A stretch of DNA of 64,000 nucleotides, from assembly GCA_932521025.1 (NCBI GenBank), contig OW051470.1:4016501-4080500 (forward strand), read 5' to 3'. Below the pieces are notes generated by a model. The model saw only the letters and a program-made list of their open reading frames with translations. It was not told the DNA's origin and searched no databases. Of the stretch, positions 22,249-37,118 are shown piece after piece. The DNA is from Oscheius onirici (lineage: Eukaryota; Nematoda; Chromadorea; Rhabditida; Rhabditidae). How positions within the stretch are numbered: the stretch's first letter is position 1; each line of letters begins with the position of its first letter. A program made the translations under genes and the position numbers.

Positions 22249-23917
22249 GTAAGTTGTCTGTGAGTGAGAGTGAGCCAGGTATAATTCACTATAATGACCC
22301 ACACTTTGGTCTGGACTTTCAATAGTTACCAACAGGACTCTTTCTCTCTACTGGAATTAGCCTAATTGTGGCTCCCCGCGGGATCTTTGCCTCGAGTTTT
22401 GCAAAAAGAGACGACAGGAGTGTCGTTACTTTAAGCCTTCGCAACACTCCTTCGTCTTTCTCTTTTTTGAGAAGCTTGTTCGGGTTCAAGTTTTGAAAAG
22501 ACTTGTGCTTGAGTGAGTAACGGAAAGAACTCTAAAGCCTGCCTGATTCGGGCCGCCTGAATTGTGAATGCTGCTCTACGATTTCCTCGTCTTCGCCTTC
22601 TCATTTTCACAACCATGTTGCGTTAGAAGACATTGATTGCGAGGCGAGGGTAGAGAGACGACCCTTTTCATTAAGATGACGACCACGTGCCTTCCCACCT
22701 CCTTTCTTCTACAATAGTCTCGATCATTAGTCATGTCATCTAAGTCTCCGAACGTGTTTCCCTCTCATCAGACTCACTTTCCCCATACACGCTATTTGGC
22801 TCCGTATTTCAGACCCCTTGATGGGTCCAATTCATGTAGTGTCACCATGACCACAAAATTATTTTCGTTCTTTTGTCCACGGAGCAATCGAATGTGTTTG
22901 GACTTTTTTTTGTCTCCCCGGGGGAAACAATAGATTATTCCTACTTTTACGTCGTTCAATTATTTTCAAACTCTCTTGCTATAAATAAACAGATTTATGG
23001 TAAACAGCCCTTAGTTTACACCAAAGACAATTGCCTTTGACACACCAGAGATTCTGTTTTGAAGAGGAAAATAGAGACTGGTCTCAGTCATTCATAAGGT
23101 TTGGTCCTCTTCTCCCTTTAGTATTCATGAATCGAGTCATAATTACCGAGTGAGAAGGAGGATCACTCGATCGATTCTCTTTCTAAGATTTACCTACGCA
23201 GAATCCTAATTGCCGTGCCGGAAACACCGGCCGCCTAGGTTCCCGCCCTGTCATCCGACGCTCATTCCTAATTGGGATACCTTGGTCTCTTTTCTTTCTG
23301 GGACCAAAACAAAAGATTTTCGGGGTCTCTTGCTCTCTTCATTAGTATTTCAAGGAGAGCGAACAATTCCTCCGCCAGCGTTCTTCAATGAAGTGCCCCC
23401 AAAAATGAGCCATAACAATTAGCGAAAGTACAGCTTCTCAACTCTTTCACAGCTGAATGAACCCGCAGCTTCTTCTCTCGAAAATCAATAATTTCCGCCT
23501 GTTTTCTGCTCTACTTCCGGACTTTTCGAGTCAATTACTCTGACGCCTAATAGGCAGAGCTTGTTTTCTCTTGGCGTCAAATAACCGTGTTACTTGTCAC
23601 TCCCTCTCCAAATGGAATGGCTCCATAAAGCTCGAGACCACTAAGAGACCTTTTATTCTCACCTTTCATTCTTTTTTTTCGGCCACAGGGCACCCGTGAG
23701 GATCGATGACGAAGAATAATCTTGTTAAAGCGCGCGTCGCCTTCTGATGCTGTCTATTGCTCTTCTCGTTCTTCTCTCAATTGAGAGAAACGATAATTAG
23801 TATTCGTAAACACCGGAAAGAAACTCCAATTCGCTATTCAATCTTTTCTTTCACTTTCTGGACATACTACTTCAGTGTGCGGACACTAGAATAGGATTCG
23901 GCCAGAAGGCCCTCCAA

Positions 23918-23977
23918 ATGAGCACCACAGCACCAAAGTCACTTAGTCCTCTCGTTGTACAAAATGGCTCCCAAACG
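23918..23977 (+). CDS. unc-103: unc-103 candidate alternative first coding exon 8
   Basis: It encodes 20 residues starting MSTTAPKSLSPLVV and ending NGSQT, followed by a GTAACG donor in phase 0. It lies 10 bp upstream of candidate exon 9, so the two could be used from one promoter by alternative splicing and starts. Confidence 0.45.
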
Positions 23978-23987
23978 GTAACGGGAA

Positions 23988-24062
23988 ATGCCTCCAGCCC
24001 GTGGTCTGGTGACTGTATATAATGGTGGTGGTCGAGACTCTGCTCCTCGATTCACAACGGCG
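23988..24062 (+). CDS. unc-103: unc-103 candidate alternative first coding exon 9
   Basis: It encodes 25 residues starting [15 protein letters not shown] and ending RFTTA before a strong GTAAGT donor in phase 0. It is separated from the common exon by a 60-bp intron, so it is the most proximal start. Confidence 0.7.
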
Positions 24063-24122
24063 GTAAGTCGGAAGGGGTGTGAGAAAGACTTTGCCAAACT
24101 TTTCATACCTTTCCTATTTCAG

Positions 24123-27100
24123 GTACTCTCGCTCGGTGCAGATGTGCTGCCAGAGTACAAACTGCAGCCCACACGCATCCATCATTGTACCATCGTTCAC
24201 TATAGGTATCTTTTGATCTGAATATAGAGAAAATATGATTTCAGTCCATTCAAAGCAGTATGGGATTGGATCATTTTGTTACTGGTCATCTACACGGCCA
24301 TCTTTACTCCCTACGTGGCTGCCTTCCTCCTCAAAGAGGTATCTTTTGTTTCTACGAAAATTTGATAAAACCATCCAGATGCAAGATCAGACGAGGAAGG
24401 CAAGATTTGCAGAACCGATGGAGATTGTCGACTTGTTGGTGGTGAGTTGACACAGATTGAACAAGATAAATCCTAATATTCGGTCGGTTTACAACTTTAA
24501 GAAGATCCCTCAATTTTCAAGCTAGCGCATATGATGTTCAGCAAAGCTGTAGTATTTGATGATTTCACAACAGCTCGCGGCTTCGGAGCCAGATTTCATT
24601 GTAACCAAAGCATTTTCAAGCTTTCCGGTGTTCTGAAAAGTATTAAATACTTTACTGAACATAATAAACCTGGAAAATGTATGCATGAGCCAGAAAACTG
24701 AGGTCACTTCGAAATGAGGGGGAGGGGCAGTTACATTCTCCTAAACTTCATCGTAATCAGTTTAATCCAATTTTCAGGATATCATGTTCATAGTTGACAT
24801 AATAATCAATTTCCGAACAACATATGTGAATGAAAATGATGAGGTTGGTTCTACTTACACCTGATAAATTGAATAGGCCCTTCAGGTAGTATCGCATCCG
24901 GGTAAAATTGCGCAGCACTACTTCAAAGGCTGGTTTATAATAGATATGATTGCCGCCGTGCCTTTTGACCTCCTTCTTGTCAACACCAACAGCGACGAGG
25001 TTTCTTTTCGTCGTTTTCTTGAAAACACTGAAATTCAGACAACGACGTTGATTGGTCTTCTGAAGACGGCTAGATTGTTACGATTGGTACGGGTAGCCAG
25101 AAAACTTGACAGGTTTGTCGATTTTAAAGACCATTCTAAACATAAACGTTAGGTACTCTGAATACGGAGCAGCGGTGCTTCTTCTCTTGATGGCGGCCTT
25201 TCTGCTCATTGGTCATTGGCTGGCTTGTATCTGGTACGCCATTGGATCGGCTGAACTTCCCTATAAAGAGATCACCTGGCTGCATCAGCTCTGTAAGTTC
25301 CCCCGGAAACGCTGACGGAGCAGATCTATTCCGGGGAGTGTTGGGGAGGAACCACACGTCAATGTGGTTACCTGAAACGGACGCGCAAACTGAATTCCCA
25401 GAGAGAGAGAGTCATAATAAGCGGATGATGTCATCGAGAGAAAAGACGGCGTTTTCAGCCAGAGGACTCAATGAACCGTACATAACAACAAATGGCTCGA
25501 TACCGACAGGCGGACCTTCATTACAGAGCAGATATGTCGCCTCGCTCTATTTCACTCTTTCGACAATCACTTCTATAGGTTTTTACTTTCCTTGGTTAGG
25601 CTTTTATCGAACCACTTCAGGTTTTGGAAACGTGTCGGCGACAACTGATACGGAGAAGATTTTCACCATCGTCATGATGATTGTTGGATGTAATTTAGTT
25701 TTTAACAAAACCTGAATGACACTCTTTCAGCTTTGATGTACGCCTCCGTCTTCGGAAATGTCTCGGCTATTATTCAGAGACTCTACAGTGGAACAGCTCG
25801 ATATCACACGGAAATGTCCCGACTGAGAGAGTTCATCCGCTTTCATCAGATTCCTCATCCGTTGAGACAGAGGCTGGAAGAGTACTTTCAACACGCTTGG
25901 TCATACACGAACGGAATCGACATGAACCTTGTGCTGAAAGGTTTCCCCGACTGTCTACAAGCCGACATCTGTCTTCATCTCAATCGAAATCTTCTCAGCA
26001 ACTGTCCAGCCTTTTCTGGATGTAGTCAGGGATGTATGAGAGCACTCAGTATGAGGTAAACTAGTTTTTGAGTTATTTTAAAAAATATATTTAGGTTTCG
26101 AACAACTCATGCTCCGCCTGGAGATACTCTCGTCCATCGAGGAGACATTTTAACGGGGCTACACTTTATAGCCAGAGGCAGTGTGGAGATTTTGAATGAC
26201 GACATGACTGTAATGGGAATTCTGGGCAAAGACGACATTTTCGGAGAGAATCCCCTGCTCTATGAGGACGCCGGCAAGAGTTCTTGTATCGTGAGGGCAT
26301 TGACCTATTGCGACTTGCACAAAATCCTCAGGTATCTAAAAACATTTTCAATACAAAAAAACTTTTAAGGGACGATCTCTTGGATGTGTTAGACATGTAC
26401 CCAGAATTTGCGGAGAATGTTTGCAAGAACCTCCACATCACTTACAATCTCCGAGACGACGCGCAGAGCATCAGGAAAAAGTTCGATCGCCACAAGTTGT
26501 TGCGGATGAGTTCTTCGTTGAACAAGGACCGGTATCCGAACTGTGTCACAGAAGGTGAGATCTCGTCCAATTTGAGTTTTTTTATGCCAGAAATAGACAG
26601 TACTGCGACGCCTCTCGGACTGGGACTACCACATCCAGCAGGTAAAACTGTGTGTTCGATTGCGAGTAGAATACCGCTAGATTTATTTGTCGTTTTTGAA
26701 GAGAGCACAAAAGCCATTTCAGAAGAGAGGCCACGAAGGAGTGCCACAGAATCCGTTTCAAGAACAGACTCCAATCCCGTAGATCGAAGACAATCTGGCG
26801 GTTCTCGAAGTAAGCTTTTTTCGAAACAACTTTTGGTCTAACTTCTGCGTGCGTAACTAACTTGTTCCAGGCGGTTCATCTCGCTATTCTCCGCCCCATC
26901 ATGGTCGAGTCGAAGCTACTCCTCTGCTGAGAAAAGCTGATCCAGAAGATGACAATGTCTTTGAGGATATTCGGGCCTTTCGTACTCCTAACACTGTTAC
27001 CATAGCTCCGACTGTTCATCACGACCAGAACGGAAATGGTACTTACTTTGAGATTTGCCGTGCATTCAACTTATTCGTTGACATCTATAAAATTAACTCC

Positions 27101-28199
27101 ATTTCAGGCGGACTTCATCGTCCTGTGACGAGAGAACGGTCCTCTAACGACCGAGATCGAGAGGACCAACAGCAGCTGTGCAAGAGGGTCGAAAACATTG
27201 AACAGTCAGTTCACCAATTATCTTCCGTTAGAACAAGTTTTAGGACGGTGGAAAAGATGCAAAATCAGTTGAACAGTAACTTTGAGCTGCTGTTTCGGAT
27301 GTTGCGCGAGGTCCAACCATTTCCCAATCAAGGTAAGTATAAATACTTGACAAACAGACGACAGTCCAGTAGTTTTTTGAAACAATGCTAAACTTTATTT
27401 ACAGTATTCAGTTACAAAAAAACTAGTTAGTTATCTATTAGTTTGTTGTAATCGCAGTACTTATTTCTAACGTTTTGAGTTTTCTGACAAGTTTTGTCAG
27501 TGTATCGGAAGAGTACAAGTTTTGACAAAAAGATCTAAACTATTAAAAAGCTATGGTGTCTGTAGCTGACTGTTTGTCTGTCTGTTTGTCCATGGGAAAA
27601 AAAGAACGAGAATCGTCGTAGCAAGTCAGGATTAGATAACAAGTTTTTTTTTTGAACTTATTGTTAGAGTTATAACAGACTTTGGCTTCTACCGTGTCAA
27701 AGGGAAGTAGAAAACTTTAGAAAACGCTAAGGATCAGGTTGAAAGTTTGGCGTTACGACGCCGCCAGACGACGGAGTCGTCTGATTTCCACATTAAATTC
27801 TCTTGAGCAAACACGAAACTGGAATCAAAGTAAAGAGTTTTGCTACAGAATCCGACTCTCCTAGCCGACCTTGGTAGGTGTGTTCGAGATCAGCATGTGA
27901 CCGCGATTTGAAACAGAATCCGTCCTAAGAGAGTGTTTTCGACTCACTAGTTGTTCCCATCTGCATGAGTTTGTGCTCCGCGAGACACGGCTTCGACAGC
28001 ACATTTTCTTCTGTGTTTCTCACAATCAACAAACCAATTTCCAGACGTCTCCGAAGTGCGAACACGTCGTAGTGGTCACGTGTCGTCTCCCGAGGCAGTT
28101 CGAATGCCCAATGGCGGAGAAGAGATGCGTGTTTCCCGTCTTTCGAGTCACGAACTGCTCTCTCGAGTCGAAGCAGAGGTAGCGGACGCCTTTCTCTAG
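24123..28199 (+). CDS. unc-103: ERG-type voltage-gated potassium channel UNC-103, common part
   Basis: This is the shared body of an ether-a-go-go-related (Kv11) potassium channel, which sets excitability in nematode muscle and neurons. The first common exon (24123-24205) reads [20 protein letters not shown], nearly identical to vertebrate ERG. In order follow S1 ([18 protein letters not shown]), S2 to S3 ([18 protein letters not shown]), the S4 sensor ([18 protein letters not shown]), S5, the pore with filter SIGFGN, and S6 ([20 protein letters not shown]). The C-linker follows ([20 protein letters not shown]), then the cyclic-nucleotide-binding homology domain ([16 protein letters not shown] to [14 protein letters not shown]) and a Ser/Arg-rich tail with a short coiled-coil-like segment near 27180-27320. 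Other exons checked include 24245-24338, 24379-24441, 24778-24843, 24886-25112, 25153-25292, 25459-25578, 25621-25689, 25731-26055, 26095-26331 and from 26370. No PAS domain is encoded by any candidate first exon. The stop used here is the TAG at 28197. Confidence 0.95.
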
Positions 28200-28550
28200 A
28201 ATCTACTGCCGAATCCGACGATCTTTCTCCCAATATCAGTTCAAAAGCCTTTCAAAGGAAGTGCGATTCGGTCATTCTCAGGTCTTCCTCTGATGATCTC
28301 TCTTCTAAACTCCCTACCGGTGCACTGTCTCATCCCAGTGTCTCCCCCTTTTTGTCCATTTCTACTCAATTGCTATCAACTATTGGTACGGGTCCCCCTT
28401 TCTTGTTGTTTTTTCAACCAGAGGGGACGTCGAGCACACGCCAAAAACAATTAGCTGTGATAGTCAAAAGGCCGCGTGCTCGTCTTCCCTTTATTTGACT
28501 GTCATATTTAACAGAGATTCTACGAAATATGACTCTATAAAGATGTTTAT
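28200..28550. other. Short 3' intergenic region between unc-103 and the ShKT gene
   Basis: These are the convergent 3' ends of two genes. The stretch after the unc-103 stop has a coding-like Ser-rich frame to about 28380 on the plus strand, so an alternative 3' exon of unc-103 is possible. I found no firm splice support for it. Confidence 0.3.
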
Positions 28551-29136
28551 TCAAACACAATAGCCACAGGAAGCAGGACAATAAGTCATGATTTGTGCGA
28601 CACTGTACTTCGTCGTCTTCAGGTCACAGAAACCGTTAATGACCCATCTCATGCAACTAAAAATAGTTTAGAATTAGTATAATATTACTCACTCGGTGAC
28701 ATTCTTGTCGACACAGTTTCCATTGACACACAGGCCACAGGTAACCGGACAAAGTCCTACTTGGTCTCGGTAGAATGGACTAGTACAGAAACCGTTGTTC
28801 GCCCATTGAGGACAGCTAAAAAGAGATCGTTCTAATTCCCACTTTTATTTTTAACTCATAACCGACTGCAGTTAGAGTTACGGATGTTCTCTAGTATGCG
28901 CCTACTGAGTTTTACAAAGCAATTGGTGGTTCTTTTTCGTTTGTACTGTTCGTACGCGGTACCGTAACATGAGCCAACTGGACCAAATTGCCTGATAAAA
29001 ATTGTAGCGTGTATTTTGTTCCTTGAACGAATTCGAGGCGTCTCCTGCAGTACAGCCAAATTTACCTTTTGTTTGCGTCCTCGCATCGGGATAAGACGGC
29101 GGCAACGAGAGAAAGGAGAACGATCAGCTTGTACAT
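28551..29136 (-). CDS. Secreted protein with two ShKT domains
   Basis: Four exons (29136-29066, 28991-28863, 28815-28693, 28656-28551) sum to 429 nt, giving 142 residues. A signal peptide (MYKLIVLLSLVAAVLS) is followed by a Cys-poor N-terminal segment, then two six-cysteine ShKT modules: CPQWANNGFCTSPFY to CPVTCGLC, and CMRWVINGFCDLKTTKY to CPASCGYC. ShKT modules are abundant in nematode secreted proteins and act as protein-protein or channel-binding modules; the specific role here is unknown. The stop codon TGA overlaps the polyadenylation signal (TGAATAAA), giving an extremely short 3' UTR. Confidence 0.8.
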
Positions 29137-29668
29137 CTTTGTACGAGTTTTTTTCACTTGGCTCTTTTTATACGGCCCCAGACGACTGGGTTGATCACCT
29201 GATCTCGATTTATATTCAGAGCTTGACCCCGTTTTTGTTTGCTCTTGCTAATATCCATGGGTTCAGTGAACTAATGACTCCAGGCTGCTGAATATATTGT
29301 TCCGTTTTGTGAATGTTCTACAAAAGAAGAGATCTTTATAGCCTGTTGACAAATATTGTGATACACCAGAGAGTAAAAACCCGAACATGTGATTATGACG
29401 AAGACGAGATACAGATAGTAGGCAAAATGACTGCATTTGAGCTATGAAATGAAGACACGAATCAATTGGCTATTCCCGAGCTGTCGAGGCTCGTGGAGGC
29501 TCACTGTCTGGCCGAAGTTGAAGTCCAGACATTTGAAGATTGAGATGTTCCATCTCGGGTCGACTATCGCTATAAAATTCTCTTTATTTGACCTGAAAGT
29601 TGACTCGAAGCCGGGCCAGGCCCAGGTTGGATCATTGACTGAGGACCCAGAGTCTACCTGAAAGATAC
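29137..29668. other. Intergenic region upstream of the ShKT gene
   Basis: About 530 bp lies between the ShKT start and the CaMKK stop, both on the minus strand. I see no further exon with family resemblance. A strong-looking donor (GGGTAAGT) overlaps the CaMKK stop, so a further 3' exon for that gene could lie here, but I found no convincing acceptor and frame. Confidence 0.35.
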
Positions 29669-32205
<2,537 letters not shown>

Positions 32206-33632
32206 CCTGAAAAATACAAATTGGAAGAGACTGCAAACATCTAGTCGAATTCAGTAGAAAACTAAATGTTTTCGTAGCCGAAAGACAGACAAGTCATTGA
32301 AACCCTTCGCCAACTAATGAGAAAAGGCAGGTGCCCAGTATGTGAAATGGCGGTGAACACAAATTGAAAACTGATGTCATTTGTAGAATTACTCTGCTAT
32401 GCAACAGAAGGAAATGAGACAGATGACGGAGAATTGGGAAGGTCTTTTGAACAGGAGCAAAAGGCCCATGATAGCTGGTATCTACGTTGATTTGAGGGAT
32501 AAAAGAGAGATTTGGACAGGCTCCGTCCAGATTACGGTAAAAATAGTTGAATCCCCTTCAGCAAAAAAAAGTCAACAAGTGTCAATGAATCTGAGAAGAG
32601 AGACAGAAATGGAAAGGGTGATGTCAAAATGTGTTTCAGTTTCGTGATGGAAGGGAAACACGAGGGACATAACTTCGTACAACTCATTCTAAAACACCTG
32701 TCTTTCGAATCAACAATCTAGAATTGTACAGGACGAGTGAGTCGGGAGAAGGGAGACTTGGAGGGCTTCTTTGTCCTGATTAGTCAATTCCGAGTGATGC
32801 GATAACGTGATGAGTTATTTTTAAAACATGACATCATGTGAAGATGTACACGCTGGTATATGAGTCAAGAAAATTGAATTAGCTGAGACTGAAAGAGTAC
32901 ATAGAAAAGACATCTGGATTCTCGGAGGAGCCACCATCGCCTGGACTCCGCTGAATTCAAATCAACTGACCAAATAATGGCAGTTTCTGGTCTCTGAGAA
33001 AAAAACATAAGGTTTCTTTGAAGAGACACAAAGGCAGAGAACGCTCTCTGTTGAAATCTGAGATTTATTTTCCTAATGGCTTCTCTCCAAATGGTCTCTG
33101 CGGTCAGTGTTGGACCACAGATATTCCGAGAAGGATAATGAACTGCTGATTGGTAGGAGAAAGTGGAATGGGATCAAATTAATTGCAAATGTTCACATTG
33201 AAAACATAACCTTTCCACACTATTCTGCTAAACAATTCCAACAAGAATTCTCTACAAAGTATTACGAATGTCTCGAAAAAAGTGAGTGTTTTCGGGCATT
33301 AGCCCCGCTTCGTTCCGGAGGACAATAGAATTGCAAATCCCGATCCGTCATCTGGGAAGCAACTACGACAAATGGAAACCAAAAGGCGAAAAAGGTGAAA
33401 TGGATAGGGCGGATGGAGATGATAGGAAGTGTTCTTGTGTTGGTCGATAGACAATTAGGAGGAGAGAAAGTAACGAGATTGAGAGAGTGCAGGAGAATAG
33501 CCAGAATAGCCGGGGATCGATAACGGCCCCAGGCTAGGCAGGAACATGACGGGAACACAAATTAACAGAACCGGGTGGCAATGGCAGAAACTAATATGGA
33601 ACTTCTGCTAAATAAGTCAGGATGCAGTCAGT

Positions 33633-34471
33633 TTACATAATGGTCAGGATGAGTGGGACTGGAGGATGAGATCGCATGGGTGAATCCGGCTGAAAAATAG
33701 ATGACTTCATCGGAAGCCATCACCAATTGAGTCTTCCCACCAAGTTACTCTCTTCAAGGCATGTACGTAATAACAACGTAACTATAATAAATCGGATAAG
33801 ATGTATGAGCCGTCTGAGCTCCAGCCCACTGCCTCCACATGGTAGTCAAACTCTTTGTAACTTTACTACCCGGAACCGATCGTTGACACTTGACCGAACA
33901 ATTTGCACGGCTCATTTCAGGCGTTAGAGTCAACAGAAAACGAAGACGACTCACCACTCGTTCCATTGACGAAGCGAACTTATCAAATTCTCCGGTATTG
34001 AAGGGATGGTCAAGGAGTAGCGAGCGAAGGTGTGTTTCATCTGAGAAAAAGAGTTTGTTTTGAACGAAAATGGGGAGAGAGTTTTGAGAGTCACAATTCG
34101 GATGTGTTTTCGGCTCTATATGTGCAACTCAAGTAGTCTCGTGCGAGTATTCTCGGAACTTTTGCTCCCAAAGACTGAACCTTTTTGCACTAGAGAACAG
34201 AACCTCATCATCTCTTGCAAAAAGAAATAAAGAGCATGCAAATGACGGGAGTAAAAGAACGGTCAACGCTGATTATCCGGTGGGATGATCCGAGGTGGGA
34301 GAATAGTGAATTCAAGAGAACAAATTGTGTTAAAATTCAAACGACCAGCTGTTTTTTTTTTGCAAGACAAAATTCAGCGGGGTGGTGCACCCGTATCAAA
34401 CTTGTGTGAATATTCTGAATTATTGAGCTCACCTTTGAGAAAAGTTTCAACTGTAGCCACGGAAGCATTGT
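33633..34471 (-). CDS. Possible small unrecognised gene, 5' end missing
   Basis: Three exons join in phase: 34471-34433, 34040-33955 and 33689-33633. The spliced product reads NASVATVETFLKDETHLRS, LLLDHPFNTGEFDKFASSME and RVPDSPMRSHPPVPLILTIM with a stop. Acceptors are AAAAATAG, TTTCTCAG and ATTTTTCAG; donors are GTGAGC and GTGAGT. The middle exon looks strongly coding. No start exon was identified and no family is recognised. It could also be an upstream alternative exon set of ckk-1 or a pseudogene. Confidence 0.3.
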
Positions 34472-35087
34472 CTATTTTTGGGAGATACGGAGGGAGGGAA
34501 GGCCGGACACAATTGGGTTAGGAGGGAAACAATCGAGTGAAAAAGAGAACATCCACTCGTAAATATACCACGAGTTGTGGCTCTTTGGAGCTAATGAGTA
34601 GAAGGGGGCCACACGGCTCAGTGGGCATTCTTTTTGATTCCTTCAAGTCAGGAAGAAATGAAGATGGACGGCAGTCCATTTAGAAAGGCGATTGAAAAAG
34701 AATAGCCCATTATGGGCTAGAGTCACATGAACAACCCATAGGCTCCGTTACTTCTTTCAAAGAGGAACCGCTCGAAATAGCCCAGCACTAATGTTTTCTC
34801 CAGAACCACCAGCTGCTCCTATTTGGCTTGAAAAGATAAAAATTGTGGTAACAACAGCTGTAACCTACGCTCAGAATGTCCAGTTTGGATGAAACCCGAA
34901 ACGAGAAGAAAGTATGAATGGGTCTTTATAGCGGGAGAGGCTCGTCCGAATCGAATTTGTCAACTGAAAATAAGTCGACGAGAACGAGGTCATCCGGGCG
35001 TCAAAGATGAAAACGAGAAAGACTTATTGAAAATGGACAAGAGATGTCAGTGGAAAAAGTCTCAGGCGAATTTCAACAACAATTTTC

Positions 35088-35235
35088 ACTCAATTACTGT
35101 ATCCATCCGATATTCTTATCAAGTAAACATTACGCCATCAAATACAGTCACAGCCTTCCAGACTCAATTACTGTGTCCATCCGATATTCTTATCAAGTAA
35201 GCATTAAGCCATCAAATAAGTCACAGCCTTTTTCT
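35088..35235. repeat. Tandem duplication of about 70 bp
   Basis: Two adjacent copies begin TCAATTACTGT(A/G)TCCATCCG and continue through TATTCTTATCAAGTAA to TCACAGCCTT, at about 35090-35157 and 35164-35231. They differ at only a few positions, so the duplication is recent. Confidence 0.8.
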
Positions 35236-35515
35236 CTGCAAGGAAAACCTCCGGCAGATGTACAAACTACAGCTGAGACCTGAGAAACACTCGAGGAAAC
35301 ACATTAGTATTGATCCGAGAAACATTTTCTTTCTTTTGACTGTGTAAAAACTTTGTATTGTTCAGGACCACAAGTTGGCAGAGCATTTGTTCATAGCCAC
35401 TCTGAGTGCTGTAACGGATTCCAATCTTGTTTATCAAATACTGCAGACAGTCAGTTTTTTCGTATAAAACCGTTCTCAGCCCAACAGTTGGCGGTCGGCT
35501 TATCACTCTACCACA

Positions 35516-37047
35516 ATGTCTCCCAGCCACTTCCCTCTCCTTTTTATTCTCACTTTTCTGGGTTTTTCCCAGGGTAGGTAAAGTTTCGGTCAAGGGCCTT
35601 TGTGTCAAGACATCTGTTTCGCAGTGGCTCATCTACTGTTTGCATTTGGTAGCAAAGACGCTTTGATAAGGACCGACAAGACAATTATCGAGCGAGTTTT
35701 TACCGTAGAATCGAAGCTCCTCTCTTTAAGTTCTAGAGAAATCCACCACGATCATTGGTTCAAAAAAGAACGAGTTGTTCCCCCAGGCTTGTAGTTCTCC
35801 CAGAATCTGGTCAAAAGCTTTTGTCGCGCCTCTTATCGGTGTTCCCTTATTCTATCGAAACGTTGTTTATGAGCGAAAAGTCAAGAGTTTGGGAAAACAA
35901 AGTGCTTTGGACTTTGGAGGAACACTCATTTTTGTGAGTGACCTAAAAACAAACCTGCACAGCTATATGTTTAGAGCGGCTCACTACAAGAAAGGGAATG
36001 CTTACAATTAGACTAGAGACCCTCCTACGCTATAATTTGAGCAGAAAAGGGGCCTGTCAAAAAGGATGAGATCAAAGACACAGTGGCTGTAAACCGTGCG
36101 AGATAGGCTTTCTTTTGACGACTGGTGATTTCATTCGAAGAGATGATAAAGTACAAAAGAAGATACGCCTAAACACAATCGGATTTCCGGTCACGAAAAA
36201 ATAGAGAATGTTTAGGTTATGTTTGTCCTCCAAAAGGAGGAGCATATGCTCTTTGCGGAACAACCGTCGTCTACATTCTCGACACGACTCCCGATCTGCA
36301 GTCAGCTGATATTGCCACAGAATTCGACTGGATTCGAAACCACATTCTGCCAGGAACAGCTTGGGGAACTTCTCAGAAACTGGCTCTTATGAGCTACGGA
36401 ACTGGCTATGGTATAATAGTTTCCAACTGGCCTTTCCTATCACGGCTTGTAGCTAACAGTCAGCAGCCGACGACTGATCTCTCGCTGGCCTGTGAAGAAT
36501 TGGATACACTCCAGAACAACTTCAACCAGTTAGGATCCAAGAATGCTACTCTATTGAAAACTATGCAAACTGTGAATGTCTTGTATGGCGACGATATCGA
36601 CAATATGGTACTTTTCAGTGCTAGCAAGTGGGTTTAATTTGAAAGCAAAGGCGACGATTTCAGAGATCTTGACGACATTGCCAAGACCGGAGACTACATC
36701 CGTAATCAAATGGCCACCAAACATATTTCAGGTTATTTTGCTTATAAGACTTTTTTAAACTTGAATTTTCAGTGATTGCGCTCGACGGATCTGACTTTAC
36801 GGTAGTCTCTTGTGATTCCATTATTATTCTTGTAGGGATTCCCAGCCTCGGTCATCTACTACATTCCGAATCTTGCCAACTCGCCGCCCAACTTGCCCTC
36901 GTGTATTATCAAACAAGCCTGTTCTCAAGGTTCAACCTGTGAGTTTGTTCTCTGCCTTTTCAAGTGCTCGACTGACTGTACTTGTACCCTCTTTAATGGG
37001 GCTCCACAGGGCTCTTTTATCTGTGGGCGGATCTTTTAAGGGAATAG
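35516..37047 (+). CDS. Secreted von Willebrand A domain protein, N-terminal part uncertain
   Basis: The gene starts with a signal peptide (MSPSHFPLLFILTFLGFS) at 35516. A second region up to about 35935 has a non-recognised extracellular sequence (for example AFVAPLIGVPLFYRNVVYER) that needs an intron near 35698-35740. A Cys-containing part from 35980 to 36200 could not be joined with certainty; one option uses a GC donor near 36105. From 36213 a vWA domain is clear: GYVCPPKGGAYALC, then TTVVYILDTTPDLQ, LALMSYGTGY, MVLFSASKDLDDIAKTGDY, VIALDGSDFTGFP and the terminal CIIKQACSQGST. The metal-site DxSxS is DTTPD, degenerate. The end is either an unspliced stop at 37037-37039 or a stop at 37047 after a last intron. 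It lies just 71-79 bp upstream of the CLEC gene. Confidence 0.6.
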
Positions 37048-37118
37048 TCAATTGATAACACTTTTACAACCCGCCTCGAGAAATAAAAGTCATTCGTAGG
37101 GGACGGTTCCTGGGCATC

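Larger units (their letters stand above)
32206..35515. other. Largely gene-poor region with one possible small gene
   Basis: About 3.3 kb lies between the divergent ckk-1 and vWA genes. Apart from the possible minus-strand gene at 33633-34471 and the duplicated segment at 35088-35235, I see no feature. Some sequence near 34800-34880 on the minus strand is coding-like but unconnected. Promoter elements of ckk-1 presumably lie at its right side. Confidence 0.4.

Noticed and set aside
22733-22933. ATG-starting frame between unc-103 first exons 7 and 8
   Set aside because: No GT donor in phase 0 in a good context, so it was not added to the array.
25209-25715. Frame reading through the unc-103 intron at 25293-25458
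   Set aside because: The intron has good borders, and splicing gives the conserved turret and pore sequence; the read-through frame does not match ERG.
27209-27244. Possible intron (GTCAGT to TTTTAG, near 27.2 kb) inside the unc-103 tail
   Set aside because: It is in frame and without stop when retained, so both forms are possible; not called as an intron.
35353-35577. Plus-strand frame before the vWA gene as an upstream exon
   Set aside because: It overlaps the signal-peptide exon in another frame and lacks splice support.
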